A DNA stretch of 64,000 bases from Akkermansiaceae bacterium (GTDB taxonomy: Bacteria; Verrucomicrobiota; Verrucomicrobiia; Verrucomicrobiales; Akkermansiaceae), in assembly GCA_905182405.1 (NCBI GenBank), contig CAJJBQ010000001.1, positions 1,674,001 to 1,738,000 of the forward strand. The letters are read 5' to 3'. Shown in pieces: positions 9,401 to 18,384 of the stretch; position 1 is the first letter of the stretch, and each line of letters starts with the position of its first letter. The position numbers and the translations under genes are program-made. The notes under the pieces were generated by a model that saw nothing but the letters and a program-made list of their open reading frames with translations, was not told where the DNA came from and did not search any database.

Positions 9401-10114
9401 GAGGAGCTCCAGGAATTTCCGGAAGCAAACGACTACAATCAAGCGTTGCAACAGGCCAAGAATGAAAGTCAGGACGGAGCGAATCGTGCCGAGAAAGCGA
9501 TGAAAGCGCAGGCAAATGCTAATGCTGCGCAAGCGACCCAGCATCATGAGCAATCGTCGGAACAATTTGCAAAGGCGAGCGAGGCTCTTTCCAATGCCGC
9601 CGAGCAATTTCAAGCGCAAGCGGCTCAGGCTGCCGAAAAGCAAGCGAATCCGAATCAAGCACCTGCTCCCGGCAAACCTCTTGCCGAAGCATTCCAAAAA
9701 AGTGCGGAAGCGGCCGCAGCGAACAATGTTCAGGATGCTGCTGAGGCAGCGGAAGCGGCGGCCCAAGCATTAAAATCAGCGGCTCAGCAAGCAAAGTCAG
9801 CGATGGCTCGGAATGAGCAACCCGGGCAGGGACGAGCGATGGCTCAAAATCAACCCGGCCAAGGTCAACCGGGAAAGGACGGTCAGCCTCAGGGCGATCA
9901 GCCTGGCGACGAACCTCAGGAAGGGGATCGTAAGGCGCAAGGCGATCCCGGAGTTCCTCCTGAACTGGCAAAACTCGGATTGACCTCGAAGGATTGGGAA
10001 AAGATCAAGGCCACTCTTAAGTCCGAGATTGGCGGCGCGCGTGGAGCAGTAGTCCCGGAAGATTACCGGGGCCTCGTGAAGCAATATTTCGAACAGGTTA
10101 CCAAAGAACGATGA
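6440..10114 (+). CDS. DUF4175-like membrane-anchored coiled-coil protein
   Basis: 1224 residues. The N-terminus holds two membrane helices (about 27-50 and 56-76) and a third near 150-167. Residues about 190-520 form a beta-rich region with a YRYPDYTGWP motif and Ig-like segments (DEIPVVKILEPI), as in DUF4175-type proteins. Residues about 530-1150 are very rich in Ala, Glu, Gln and Lys and predicted to be long coiled coil, with a repeated submodule around A-E-(G/A)-F-E-A-L-A-(E/Q)-G. After a Gly/Gln/Pro-rich linker comes a compact C-terminal segment (LGLTSKDWEKIKATLKSEIG and VPEDYRGLVKQYFEQ) that looks conserved. It likely spans the inner membrane with a long rod outside the membrane. Its role is unknown. 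It overlaps the next gene by 4 bases (ATGA), implying a coupled pair. Confidence 0.75.
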   Translation: MANNSEISRPLGVLRRRIRRVQLTRGLLRLATVCLGGLLLMALLDFVFAPLSDTVRWIIFLVWLGAIAWIAFRCLIHPLARSINDIKLARWLERRHPEVQERISTSLELSDSPEGISAELIEVLSTEAATDLSGLDPRVEVSNKRVRKSVIPFATLAAVIALLLAIFPKQMSRLLVRAIAPFSTMGNAEGYRFSFDPGNLEIIEGDEVVLNFSYQGSLDEPLSLFTRNQSGDLLSEELRPVKRDGDRHDFQYRLHGASESFEYFARSGRGESDQFSVKVYPEPTLENATVRYRYPDYTGWPDRVTDFNTGFKALSGTEVVVKARVPTEVKSALFIDGQSEEMNPEISPSASGSDLEFSLVMGEAGVGEGMIRLNHRLRDDVEVARFPIVSILDEIPVVKILEPIQRKLRLSPDDQIIINYEVTEQIGIASAEVELEVNGVAQPPLKEAVPERALNDKPNFWNGEAMVYLGSLLDRHEKARKFRLRLKISDNRPEDYDGPGVGYSEWIEVTLDKNAQSLVRQEYKAQETDIRETIDQAMKEIREAQQRMHQAKNHLEKEVIPEHAQKQLSEAQKALAETEKELNKLAARMEKGVQAHRADEIEAAAKKLGEARKNLEFAPLQDTPESRRSEIEEALKNSNEAIEKLQEQRNEIDQDRTRIEDLAKLQELSQKQDALAREVAAESKPDQKWKKKQEAVKGELREMVRQSPQAKAAALEAQAEKANELAEKAAALSESQDDLKDLAKEKPTSEQIADAFKKEQGLLAEEAKEASAEAFSDAEASEKANEGDNPQEQAALVEKSEQLAEAASKAEEARDASSPQEGSEKAEQAAEKMTENSSLKEKQETVAEGFEALAEGKPDEALAVLEKLQSLKIEEALKEEQSAIVKEAKGELVEARSESAERANTLPEAVAQGEAARDAEEPGQSAEAAQAAAEALAQGEEESPSQADLQDRQEQLAEAFEALAQGDAGAALAALEEIRAERAAAHAEELQEFPEANDYNQALQQAKNESQDGANRAEKAMKAQANANAAQATQHHEQSSEQFAKASEALSNAAEQFQAQAAQAAEKQANPNQAPAPGKPLAEAFQKSAEAAAANNVQDAAEAAEAAAQALKSAAQQAKSAMARNEQPGQGRAMAQNQPGQGQPGKDGQPQGDQPGDEPQEGDRKAQGDPGVPPELAKLGLTSKDWEKIKATLKSEIGGARGAVVPEDYRGLVKQYFEQVTKER

Positions 10115-11160
10115 AACTTTTTACCCCGCTTTTAGCTCTCCTCATAGTCGCCACTTCCATGGCGCAGGAAGTTCCCGAAACGATCTTCAATCGCTGGAAG
10201 GAAAAGGTAGATCCCTCGGTGGAACGAGGCTTGGATTTCTTGGCACGCATTCAACAGGACGATGGTTCTTTTCCGGAGAATTACGGCACATCGACCGGGA
10301 TTCCCGCCTTGGCCGGAATGGCGTTTTTATCCCGGGGGCATTTGCCAACCGAAGGGAAATATGCAGAAACGTTGACCCGTATCATTGACTACATCCTAGC
10401 CCACCAGGATCGGCAGGGGCTCTATCAAGCCGGGCATGGTGGAAGTGGACCGATGTATGCTCACAACATCGCGACCTTGTTCATTTCGGAGGTTTCGGGA
10501 ATGGTCGATCCGGAGAGGCAAAAGAAAATCGGCGAGAGTCTTCCCCGGGCCCTTGGGCTCATTCTTCGCGCGCAAGCGGTGAAGAAATCGGACCGCCATC
10601 AAGGCGGATGGCGCTATCACCCTGGCTCACGGGATTCGGACACTTCCTGCAGTGGTTGGGCTCTTATGGCTCTTCGTTCCGCCAAGCTCAATGGCGCGGC
10701 CGTACCCGATAAGGCGATCGACGATGCCGTAGCCTACCTCTACCGGCATTTCGATCCCAAGGGCGGGCATTTCGGCTATACCGATACTCACAAGCATCAG
10801 CTTTCGCTCACCGGAATGGGGCTCTTGTGTCTTGAACTTTGTGGCGAGCACGGAAAACCAGGGACGCTTAAGGCTGCCAATTACGTTCTTCAAAATTTCC
10901 GTCGTCTCGAGAATGACCAATTTTCTTTTTACGGAAACTACTACAACGCTCAGGCGATGTTCCAGATGGGCGGTAAATATTGGGATACGTATGCCTCATG
11001 GATGTATTCCACCTATTTAAAGGGTCAAAAAGAGGATGGTTCCTGGTATTCCAAGGAAGGAGGTCGAATTTATGGCACCAGTATTATGATTCTGGCGTTC
11101 ACCGTGCCTTATCGCCAGCTCCCGATTTATCAACGAGATGAGACGGTGGATGAGGATTAG
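10111..11160 (+). CDS. Secreted prenyltransferase/squalene-oxidase-repeat protein (alpha/alpha-toroid)
   Basis: 349 residues beginning inside the ATGA overlap with the preceding gene. A signal peptide (MKLFTPLLALLIVATSMAQ) leads into repeats of the alpha/alpha-toroid type: GLDFLARIQQDDGSFPENYG, YILAHQDRQGLY, GGWRYHPGSRDSDTSCSGWA, KGQKEDGSWYSKEGGRIYGT. These Gln-x-x-x-Gly-(S/G)-(W/F)-like QW motifs are shared with terpene cyclases, but the DxDD catalytic motif of cyclases was not seen, so enzymatic cyclase activity is not supported. In Verrucomicrobia and Planctomycetes such exported toroid proteins often accompany large membrane coiled-coil proteins, and the 4-base overlap suggests they act together. 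A paralogue lies at 61573-63084. Confidence 0.82.
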   Translation: MKLFTPLLALLIVATSMAQEVPETIFNRWKEKVDPSVERGLDFLARIQQDDGSFPENYGTSTGIPALAGMAFLSRGHLPTEGKYAETLTRIIDYILAHQDRQGLYQAGHGGSGPMYAHNIATLFISEVSGMVDPERQKKIGESLPRALGLILRAQAVKKSDRHQGGWRYHPGSRDSDTSCSGWALMALRSAKLNGAAVPDKAIDDAVAYLYRHFDPKGGHFGYTDTHKHQLSLTGMGLLCLELCGEHGKPGTLKAANYVLQNFRRLENDQFSFYGNYYNAQAMFQMGGKYWDTYASWMYSTYLKGQKEDGSWYSKEGGRIYGTSIMILAFTVPYRQLPIYQRDETVDED

Positions 11161-11279
11161 TGAATCCGGTTCATCGCCAGTGAGAGCCGCATCCGGGGGG
11201 CTAGTTACGAAACACGCTTGAAACCTTAGAAAAGCTCATTACATTGCCGCGCCCATCCCTAGTGGATGGCTCCATTATA

Positions 11280-13007
11280 ATGAGTTCGCAAATTCTCGTG
11301 CCTGAAAGTGCTCCCTTCACCCCCGAACAACGGGCTTGGTTGAACGATTTTTTTGCCAAAAATGATCTAGGAGGAGCCTCGCCAGCTGCTGATTCGGGGC
11401 CTGTGATACCCGTTACGATCCTTTGGGGGTCCCAGACTGGAAATGCCGAAGGCTGCGCCAAGAAGCTCGTGAAGGCCATGAAGGCCGGAAATTTTGATCC
11501 TCAGGTGATCGACATGGGTCAATACGACAAAGCCCAACTTGCCAAGGAGCAAAACCTCCTCATTATCACGTCAACCTACGGCGATGGAGAACCACCCGAC
11601 AACGCCGCCGATCTCCATGAATATATCATGGGGGATTCAGTGCCGAGCCTTGCAGGAGTCAATTTTTCGGTCTTTGCGCTCGGGGATACCGAGTATCCCG
11701 ATTATTGCCAGTGCGGGATCGAGTTTGACACGCGGCTTGAGAAGTTTGGTGCGAAACGTATTTTCAAGCGGATCGATTGTGATGTCGACTACCACGAAGA
11801 ATTTAAAGAGTGGAAAACTGGTGTTATGGATGGCCTCGGTGGATCCGGCGCTGCGGTTGTCGAAGAGGCGACACAGGAGGAGATACCTTATGGCAAAAAG
11901 CGCCCTTTTCCATCACCTATTCTCAATAGCTTTGATCTCAATAAGGCGGGGTCTCTGCGCGAGACCTTTCATATCGAACTGGGACTTGAAGGGTCCGGAC
12001 TCGAGTATGAAACAGGGGATGCGCTGGGCGTGCTTTCGCACAATCCCGAAGGTGCGGTGGATGAGATCCTCAAGAATCTTCCTTTCAACGTGAAAGACGA
12101 TGTTCCGCTTCCCGGCGGGGGTGAGGCACCTCTTCGCGAGGCGCTGATCACTTCTTACGATATTCGTAACCTCAACAAAACGCTCGTTCAGAAATGGCAG
12201 AGCCGCTCAGGTTCTCCTTTTTTGAGAGCGATGGTGGAAGGCGCTGTGAAAGAAGACTTCGAAGAATTTTGCTGGGGTCGTGAACTCATTGATCTCATCA
12301 CGGAGCATCCCGCTGACTTTGCCGATGGCGAGGAATTCGTAGGGATCTTGAAGAAGTTGCAACCGCGGCTCTACTCGATCGCTTCAAGCCCTAATGCGCA
12401 CCCGGGCGAAGTGCATCTGACGGTAGCGATCGTGCGCTACAATTCCCACGACCGGAATCGGGGCGGGGTTTGTTCGACCTTCCTTTCTGATCGAGTGGAG
12501 GAGAATGTTCCCGGAGTGTTTGTGCATAATAACAAGGCCTTCCGTCTTCCTTCAGATCTCAGCAAGGACGTCATAATGGTAGGTCCCGGAACTGGGGTCG
12601 CTCCCTTCCGTGCCTTCCTTGAGGAGCGGAAAGCAACCGAAGCATCCGGCCGGAACTGGCTCTTCTTTGGCAACCCTCACGCTGCCACCGACTTCATCTA
12701 CGAGGAGGAAATTACCCAAATGCAGAAGGAGGGGGTTCTTAATAACCTCAGTTTGGCGTTTTCGCGGGATCAGGCTGAGAAAGTTTACGTGCAGGATCTT
12801 ATGCTCGAGTCCGGTAAGGAATTTTGGGATTGGCTCGATGGCGGTGGCCATTTCTACGTCTGTGGTGATGCCTCGCGTATGGCCAAGGATGTCGACAAGG
12901 CGCTCCACACTATTGCTATGGAGCACGGAGGCCTCAGCGAAGAAGATGCCATCGCTTATTTCAAAGAATTGAAGAAAGAGAAGCGCTACGCGAGAGACGT
13001 TTACTAG
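11280..13007 (+). CDS. cysJ: Sulfite reductase [NADPH] flavoprotein alpha-component-type diflavin reductase
   Basis: 575 residues from the ATG at 11280; an earlier in-frame ATG at 11244 would add a stretch that does not look coding. Domains in order: an N-terminal linker; an FMN flavodoxin domain (ILWGSQTGNAEGCAKKL, STYGDGEPPDNA, FALGDTEYPDYC); a FAD-binding domain (RLYSIASSP, GGVCSTFL); and an NADPH-binding domain (VGPGTGVAPFRAFLEER, FYVCGDASRMAKDV), closing with the typical KRYARDVY tail. It passes electrons from NADPH through FAD and FMN to a partner, normally sulfite reductase hemoprotein CysI. No cysI, cysH or other sulfur gene is within the window, so the partner is encoded elsewhere or differs. 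Confidence 0.9.
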   Translation: MSSQILVPESAPFTPEQRAWLNDFFAKNDLGGASPAADSGPVIPVTILWGSQTGNAEGCAKKLVKAMKAGNFDPQVIDMGQYDKAQLAKEQNLLIITSTYGDGEPPDNAADLHEYIMGDSVPSLAGVNFSVFALGDTEYPDYCQCGIEFDTRLEKFGAKRIFKRIDCDVDYHEEFKEWKTGVMDGLGGSGAAVVEEATQEEIPYGKKRPFPSPILNSFDLNKAGSLRETFHIELGLEGSGLEYETGDALGVLSHNPEGAVDEILKNLPFNVKDDVPLPGGGEAPLREALITSYDIRNLNKTLVQKWQSRSGSPFLRAMVEGAVKEDFEEFCWGRELIDLITEHPADFADGEEFVGILKKLQPRLYSIASSPNAHPGEVHLTVAIVRYNSHDRNRGGVCSTFLSDRVEENVPGVFVHNNKAFRLPSDLSKDVIMVGPGTGVAPFRAFLEERKATEASGRNWLFFGNPHAATDFIYEEEITQMQKEGVLNNLSLAFSRDQAEKVYVQDLMLESGKEFWDWLDGGGHFYVCGDASRMAKDVDKALHTIAMEHGGLSEEDAIAYFKELKKEKRYARDVY

Positions 13008-13010
13008 GAA

Positions 13011-13458
13011 GGAGTGTCCGTCTCACGGGATCGTCGTCGGACGTTTCAAAGTTGCCGAGCTTGAGCAACTTGAGTTCGCTGGCCAGCTCCAACATATCGA
13101 TAAAGCTCTCGCGGAAAGGCTTGAGGTTCTCGCGGCGGAACTTACACGATCCTATCGTGATCCGGGTGAGTGCCTGCTGTCAGGTAGCGGATCGCCACGT
13201 CACGGTGGGTGGCTCGTTCAATCTTTCGGGAGTAAAATAGGACGTTGGCGTAGCTCTAGATCAGCAGGGCTAGCATCATGTGGGGCGGAAACTGTTTGGC
13301 CCTGGTGCCCCGGTGATTGACTCGAAAACTCTTCAGCGGAAGTCGGTCCACAGCCTCAATCACAGAATGGACCAGGTCGTCCTCGGGCACCCACTCACGA
13401 AGATCCGGAGGCAGAAGCATCGGCGTATTTCGTCAATGGAAACAAATCGCGCAGCGAT
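13011..13458 (-). pseudogene. Decayed IS1182-like transposase, 5' remnant
   Basis: Read on the minus strand from about 13458, fragments of an IS1182/DUF772-type transposase N-terminus appear: AARFVSID, then after a frameshift near 13420 MLLPPDLREWVPEDDLVHSV and KSFRVNHRGTRAKQFPPHMM, then LALLI, an in-frame TAG at 13256-13258, and SYANVLFYSRKIERATHRDV with AIRYLTAGTHPDHDRI. A further one-base shift near 13147 gives FRRENLKPFRESFIDMLELA followed by SELKLLKLG. Homology fades toward 13045, so the catalytic portion is gone. At least two frameshifts, one stop, a lost ATG (now ATC) and a 3' truncation show that it is dead. It sits directly behind cysJ. Confidence 0.8.
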
Positions 13459-13581
13459 GGTTTGAGACTAATAAATTCTAAGGCCGACAGACTCCTAGCG
13501 AGTGCCCATTCCGCTTAAAAAATAGCGGGATATTTCAATATACAGAAAAATCCCCGCAAAACCCAAATTTTGCGCCATTTC

Positions 13582-13609
13582 TTGACGACCTAGCATTCCT
13601 TTGCATAAT
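13582..13609 (+). promoter_or_regulatory. Sigma-70-type promoter of gapA
   Basis: TTGACG at 13582-13587 and CATAAT at 13604-13609 are separated by 16 bases. Transcription would start near 13616, giving a leader of roughly 45 bases before the gapA ATG at 13663. It is the best consensus match noticed in the window. Confidence 0.7.
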
Positions 13610-13662
13610 GCGCCCGCCGCGTCCAAAGGCTCGGCAAATTAACAAAAAGCTACGACAAAATC

Positions 13663-14664
13663 ATGGCAAATTATGCAATTAATGGATTCGGACGAATCGG
13701 CCGTATGGTCCTTCGTTCGATGAATGACGAAGAACTTAGAAAAGTCGTCGCAATCAACGATCTTACCGACAATAAGACACTCGCACACCTTCTCAAATAT
13801 GACTCCTCACAGGGTCAGTTTTCTCGTGAGGTGAGCTACGATGACGAATTCATCATCGTTGATGGCCACAAAATCCACGCGACTGCTGAGCGTGATCCAG
13901 CCGCTCTTCCTTGGGGAGAATGGAATGCCGACGTCATTCTTGAGTCGACCGGATTCTTCGCGAGCCGTGAAGGCGCAACCAAGCACATCACTGCTGGTGC
14001 AAAGAAAGTTCTTATTTCCGCTCCTGCCAGCGATCCTGATCTCACGATGTGCCTCGGTATCAATGATAATGAGTATGACGCTGCCAATCATCACATCGTT
14101 TCGAATGCCTCTTGCACCACGAATTGCTTGGCGCCTCTTGTTAAGATTCTTAATGATAAGTGGGGTTTGAAGCGTGGCTTCATGTCCACCATTCACAGTT
14201 ACACCGGTGACCAGCGTCTTCTTGATACTCCTCACGGGGATCTTCGTCGTGCTCGCTCCGCGGCGATTAACATCATTCCAGCCTCGACGGGCGCCGCTCG
14301 TGCAATTGGTGAAGTGATTCCAGAGCTCAAGGGTAAGCTCAATGGAGGAGCCTTCCGTGTTCCTACTCCTACTGGTTCATTAACCGACCTCGTCGCTGAG
14401 CTTGGATCTGACGTTACTGCAGAGGAAGTTAACGCTGCTTTCAAGGAAGCCGCAGAAGGCGCTCTCGCAGGGATTCTTAAGTATAGCGAAGATCCCCTTG
14501 TCCTTCAGGACATCGTTGGCGACCCTCATAGCTCCATCTACGACTCGGAGCTCACCACCGTTATCGAGGGGAATCTCGTGAAGGTCTGCTCATGGTATGA
14601 CAACGAGTGGGGTTACTCCAACCGTGCTGCTGAGGCCATGAAAATGCTCGGTGATTCCCTCTAG
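13663..14664 (+). CDS. gapA: Glyceraldehyde-3-phosphate dehydrogenase, type I
   Basis: 333 residues, full family length. The N-terminal NAD-binding glycine motif is INGFGRIGR. The catalytic cysteine is Cys151 within [12 protein letters not shown], followed by the HSYTGDQ segment and the C-terminal [11 protein letters not shown] helix. The enzyme oxidises glyceraldehyde 3-phosphate to 1,3-bisphosphoglycerate with NAD in cytoplasmic glycolysis. It is a single-gene unit with a strong promoter upstream and a hairpin terminator downstream. Codon use is biased as in the ribosomal genes, consistent with high expression. Confidence 0.97.
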   Translation: MANYAINGFGRIGRMVLRSMNDEELRKVVAINDLTDNKTLAHLLKYDSSQGQFSREVSYDDEFIIVDGHKIHATAERDPAALPWGEWNADVILESTGFFASREGATKHITAGAKKVLISAPASDPDLTMCLGINDNEYDAANHHIVSNASCTTNCLAPLVKILNDKWGLKRGFMSTIHSYTGDQRLLDTPHGDLRRARSAAINIIPASTGAARAIGEVIPELKGKLNGGAFRVPTPTGSLTDLVAELGSDVTAEEVNAAFKEAAEGALAGILKYSEDPLVLQDIVGDPHSSIYDSELTTVIEGNLVKVCSWYDNEWGYSNRAAEAMKMLGDSL

Positions 14665-14684
14665 GAATCGACGCCTCTAATTTC

Positions 14685-14719
14685 AAAGCCCGACCGGAGA
14701 AATCCAGTTGGGCTTTTTA
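14685..14719 (+). terminator. gapA rho-independent terminator
   Basis: A 10-bp stem (14685-14694 with 14707-14716, one G-T pair) closes a 12-base loop and runs into a T-run, about 20 bases after the gapA stop codon. Confidence 0.85.
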
Positions 14720-14873
14720 GCGTTCAAAATTAATGATTATTGATAATCTGGGGAAATAAATGGAAAACTTACCGCTTTTTGGTGGACAGTTTCAATTCTC
14801 AAAGATATCGAACCGTCCGCTGAATGGTGAAAGAGTCTTCTCTCCAACATCACTCATTAATTACTCATTAAAC

Positions 14874-14948
14874 GGCAGCGTAGCTCAGGGGTAGAGCAGA
14901 GGACTCATAAGCCTTTTGTCGGTGGTTCAATTCCACCCGTTGCTACCA
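14874..14948 (+). tRNA. tRNA-Met (CAT), elongator type
   Basis: 75 bases fold as a cloverleaf: a 7-bp acceptor stem closed by a G1-T72 wobble, a D arm with GCTC/GAGC, anticodon loop CTCATAA giving anticodon CAT, T arm GGTGG/CCACC with loop TTCAATT, discriminator A and encoded CCA at 14946-14948. The paired first position argues against an initiator tRNA, which has an unpaired 1-72. A tRNA-Ile with lysidine-modified CAT cannot be fully excluded. The base of the anticodon stem next to the loop is an A-G mismatch. Confidence 0.92.
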
Positions 14949-15304
14949 ATGATTAATTAGGAGATGTAAAATACATAGCCGATCAACCCTGTTGTACGGT
15001 TTTTTTGCCCCTCGAATGACCCTAAATAGGTTGTTTCATTGAAAAGTGACGATAATTCAAAATTATCTCTTGCCAGATGAAATTTCCTTACTAGGGTCGC
15101 GGCCCGCAAATCGGGGTTGGGATAAAGAAGTCTTGTTACTTCAATTGTTCTAGCTCCTTCAACTCCAAATCAACTATCGGGTGCAGCACCGGAAAACAGG
15201 CTCTTGAGAGGACACTCTCTGAGTTCCCAGTGTATCCACTTGGTTGAAGCAGAGAAAAATTTACCAGAAAAACCTCAATATCGTAACCTAAACACGATCG
15301 CATT
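14949..15304. other. Intergenic region: tRNA 3' flank and rpsL leader
   Basis: About 355 bases with no supported gene. At 14985-15006 a weak AACC/GGTT hairpin followed by a seven-T run could end tRNA transcription. The right half should contain the superoperon promoter and a long 5' leader. A minus-strand open frame reaching into rpsL has no protein-like features. Confidence 0.5.
15070..15097 (+). promoter_or_regulatory. Possible promoter of the rpsL superoperon
   Basis: TTGCCA at 15070-15075 and TAGGGT at 15092-15097 are 16 bases apart and followed by a GC-rich stretch, the same arrangement as at the gapA promoter. The -10 match is poor. If used, the leader before rpsL would be about 200 bases. 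Confidence 0.35.
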
Positions 15305-15679
15305 ATGCCCACCATTAACCAACTCGTCCGCAAAGGCCGGAAGAAGGCAGTCACTAAGTCGAAATCACCGGCTTTGAATAACTGTCCCCAGCGTCGCGGT
15401 GTTTGTTTGCAGGTTTACACCCGCACCCCAAAGAAGCCGAACTCCGCTCTTCGGAAAGTTGCCAAGGTTCGTCTTACTAACGGTTTCGAGGTCATCGCCT
15501 ACATCGGTGGTGAGGGTCACAATCTTCAAGAGCACTCCATCGTTCTCATCCGTGGTGGTCGAGTAAAAGACCTTCCAGGTGTTCGTTATCATATCGTTCG
15601 CGGCGCACTCGACACCCTAGGTGTTGATGGCCGTAAGCAAGCTCGCTCCAAATATGGTGCGAAGCGTCCTAAGAAATAA
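15305..15679 (+). CDS. rpsL: 30S ribosomal protein S12
   Basis: 124 residues, normal length. It contains the highly conserved decoding-site loops [11 protein letters not shown] (Lys43/Lys44) and [13 protein letters not shown], the places where streptomycin-resistance changes occur in other bacteria; both look wild type. S12 sits at the A-site of the small subunit and controls accuracy. It is the first gene of the long ribosomal cluster, 32 bases before rpsG. The usual upstream rpoBC genes are absent here, replaced by tRNA-Met and gapA. No SD precedes the ATG. Confidence 0.98.
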   Translation: MPTINQLVRKGRKKAVTKSKSPALNNCPQRRGVCLQVYTRTPKKPNSALRKVAKVRLTNGFEVIAYIGGEGHNLQEHSIVLIRGGRVKDLPGVRYHIVRGALDTLGVDGRKQARSKYGAKRPKK

Positions 15680-15711
15680 TTTAATCGTTTAATCGCACAC
15701 TTAATTTTCCC

Positions 15712-16185
15712 ATGGCCCGTAGAAAAAGAATTTACGCAAAGCCCGATCGTCGTGATCCTAAATTTGATAGCCCGGTTGTGGGTCGTCTTATCAGTAAGAT
15801 CATGAGAGACGGAAAACGCTCTCTCTCTGAGCGTATCGTCTACGCTGCGATCGATCGCGCAAACGAAGGAACTGATACCGTTGATCCTCTCGAAATCCTC
15901 ACTCGTGCAATCGAGAACGCCAAGCCGCGTGTTGAGGTGAAGAGTCGTCGCGTCGGTGGTGCAACTTACCAAGTACCTCTTGAGGTAGACAGTGGTCGTT
16001 CTGAGTCACTCGGAATGCGTTGGATCATCAATTTTGCCCGTGCTAAAAAGGGGACTCCAATGCACGTCGCTCTTGCTAACGAGATTAAGGATGCGGCCAA
16101 TAATACAGGCAACTCCGTCCGTAAGCGTGATGATGTCCACAAAATGGCTCAGGCAAACCGCGCCTTTGCACACTTCCGTTTCTAA
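15712..16185 (+). CDS. rpsG: 30S ribosomal protein S7
   Basis: 157 residues, full length. The N-terminus (MARRKRIYAKPDRRDPKFDS) and the ENAKPRVEVKSRRVGGATYQ segment are typical. S7 nucleates assembly of the 30S head on 16S rRNA and lies by the E-site. It is 39 bases upstream of fusA, the standard str-operon order. The upstream bases are pyrimidine-rich with no SD. Confidence 0.98.
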   Translation: MARRKRIYAKPDRRDPKFDSPVVGRLISKIMRDGKRSLSERIVYAAIDRANEGTDTVDPLEILTRAIENAKPRVEVKSRRVGGATYQVPLEVDSGRSESLGMRWIINFARAKKGTPMHVALANEIKDAANNTGNSVRKRDDVHKMAQANRAFAHFRF

Positions 16186-16224
16186 TTGTCCAATTTTTTA
16201 AGGAATCTCCAACGCACTCGCCCC

Positions 16225-18384
16225 ATGTCAAAAGTCGCTCACAATCCTACCCGTCCCGTACCGCTTGAGCGGACACGGAACATTGGGATTGCTGCGCATA
16301 TCGATGCAGGGAAGACCACGCTCACGGAACGGATTCTTTTCTACACCGGAATGATCCATCGGATCGGTGAGGTGCATGATGGTGCCACCACCACTGATCA
16401 TATGGAGCAGGAGCGCGAGCGGGGTATTACGATTACCTCCGCAGCAGTCACATGTGACTGGCGCCAAGTTCCTGAAAATGGTGTTTCTAAACTGTTTTCG
16501 GGCGTCAGCCAACGTATCAATATTATTGATACCCCAGGTCACGTCGATTTTACCGCAGAGGTTGAACGTTCACTCCGTGTTCTAGACGGAGCGATTGTTG
16601 TTTTCTGCGGGGTCGCCGGGGTTCAGCCCCAGACAGAGACCGTCTGGCGTCAGGCGGACAAGTATAACGTTCCCCGTGTTGTCTTTGTTAACAAGATGGA
16701 TCGTGTCGGCGCTGACTTCGATAGCGTGGTCAAAGAGATTCGTGAGAAACTCGGCGTTCGTGCCGTTCGTATTCTCATTCCAATCGGTTCCGAAGACACT
16801 CTCCGTGGTCAAATTGATGTGCTCAATAAAAAGGCTGTTCTCTATACGGATGACGATATTCTCGGTTCTACCTACACTTTAGCTGATCTAGATGATGAGC
16901 AGCTTGCACTGGCCGAAGAAGCCTATGCCGAGATCGTCGAGGCAGTCGCTGATGCCGATGAGCAGGTGGGAGAAAAGTATCTCATGGAGGAAGAGATTTC
17001 AGTGGCAGACATCAAATCTGGACTGCGCCGAGCTACCATCGCCAACGAGATTGTTCCAGTAAGTGGTGGTTCAGCTTTTAAGAATAAGGGTGTTCAGTTT
17101 CTCCTTGATGCTGTTGTCGATTACCTTCCAAGTCCTACCGAAATTCCTGCTGCGATAGGTTTGAATCCTGAGGACAAGGAAGAGGCAGTCGAGGTAAAAG
17201 CTTCTGATTCCGAAAGGTTCTGTGCGCTTGCCTTTAAACTCTGGGCTGACAAATACTTCGGTAAACTCGTTTTCTTCCGCGTCTACTCCGGAACCGTCTC
17301 AAAAGGGGACATGATCTACAATCCACGGACTCAACAGAAAGAACGCGTTGGCCGTTTGATTCAGGTCCAGGCTGATAAGCACGAAGAGATTGAAACTTGT
17401 TTCGCTGGTGATATCGCCGCACTCGTCGGTCTTAAGAACGTCCAAACGGGTGATACTCTTTCCCATCAGCAAGCTGGTGTTCTTTTAGAGCCTCCAACTT
17501 TTCCAGAGCCCGTCATTTCCATGGCTGTCGAGCCTCGCACTCAAGCAGACTCCGACAAAATGGCCATCGGACTTGATCGCCTTTCTGATGAGGATCCTAC
17601 TTTTGTCGTTCATAAAGACGTCGATACTGGCCAAACCATCATCGCAGGCATGGGTGAGCTCCATCTCGAGGTAATCATTGATCGCCTTAAGCGCGAGTTT
17701 GGTGTTCAGGCCAATGTCGGGAAACCGCAAATCGCCTATCGTGAGACTATTTCGAACTCCGCTATTGGAGAGGGGAAGTTCATTCGCGATGCCGACACAG
17801 CAGGTAAAAATATGTATGGTCACGTCATTCTTGAGCTGACTCCAAATGAGCAAGGCAAGGGCGTTACGACGCAGAATTCCATTACTGCAGGCGCCATACC
17901 GAAAGACTTTATCCCAGCCGTCATGATCGGAGTTTCCGAAGCGATGACAAATGGCAGCGTTGCTGGATACCCGGTAGTCGACGTCCACGTCAACGTGACG
18001 GACGGATCGTTTCACGACACCGACTCGAGTGACAACTCGTTCAAGATTGCTTCTATCTTTGCGATCAAGGACGCTTTTGGTAAAGCAGGACCAATCCTTC
18101 TCGAGCCCATTATGGATGTCGAGATATCTACTCCTGACGAATTCCAGGGTGACATCATGGGCGATATGAATCGCCGACGTGGTCAAATTCAAGAGATCAT
18201 CACCAAAGGACCAGTTGCCAACGTTTCTGTAAAGGCTCCACTGGCCGAGTTGTTCGGTTATTCGACCGATGTCCGCACCCTCTCCTCAGGTCGAGCGTCC
18301 TATTCGATGACGCCAGCCAGTTTCGAAGAAGTTCCCCGCAAATTCGTAGAGAAACTCATCGCCGAACGCGGCGGTGCTATTTAA
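16225..18384 (+). CDS. fusA: Translation elongation factor G
   Basis: 719 residues from the ATG at 16225; a TTG-initiated extension beginning at 16186 was rejected because it reads through the rpsG-fusA spacer. G-motifs: AHIDAGKTT (P-loop), [17 protein letters not shown] and NKMDR. Domains G, II ([14 protein letters not shown]), III, IV and V (VPRKFVEKL) are all present. EF-G uses GTP to drive translocation. A short extra stretch lies between the CDW and INIIDTPGH strands, making the protein slightly longer than the enterobacterial form. The tuf gene that usually follows is missing; rpsJ comes 30 bases later. Confidence 0.97.
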   Translation: MSKVAHNPTRPVPLERTRNIGIAAHIDAGKTTLTERILFYTGMIHRIGEVHDGATTTDHMEQERERGITITSAAVTCDWRQVPENGVSKLFSGVSQRINIIDTPGHVDFTAEVERSLRVLDGAIVVFCGVAGVQPQTETVWRQADKYNVPRVVFVNKMDRVGADFDSVVKEIREKLGVRAVRILIPIGSEDTLRGQIDVLNKKAVLYTDDDILGSTYTLADLDDEQLALAEEAYAEIVEAVADADEQVGEKYLMEEEISVADIKSGLRRATIANEIVPVSGGSAFKNKGVQFLLDAVVDYLPSPTEIPAAIGLNPEDKEEAVEVKASDSERFCALAFKLWADKYFGKLVFFRVYSGTVSKGDMIYNPRTQQKERVGRLIQVQADKHEEIETCFAGDIAALVGLKNVQTGDTLSHQQAGVLLEPPTFPEPVISMAVEPRTQADSDKMAIGLDRLSDEDPTFVVHKDVDTGQTIIAGMGELHLEVIIDRLKREFGVQANVGKPQIAYRETISNSAIGEGKFIRDADTAGKNMYGHVILELTPNEQGKGVTTQNSITAGAIPKDFIPAVMIGVSEAMTNGSVAGYPVVDVHVNVTDGSFHDTDSSDNSFKIASIFAIKDAFGKAGPILLEPIMDVEISTPDEFQGDIMGDMNRRRGQIQEIITKGPVANVSVKAPLAELFGYSTDVRTLSSGRASYSMTPASFEEVPRKFVEKLIAERGGAI

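Noticed and set aside
16186..16224. TTG-initiated N-terminal extension of EF-G
   Set aside because: It starts immediately after the rpsG stop and the added residues do not occur in EF-G; ATG 16225 fits better.
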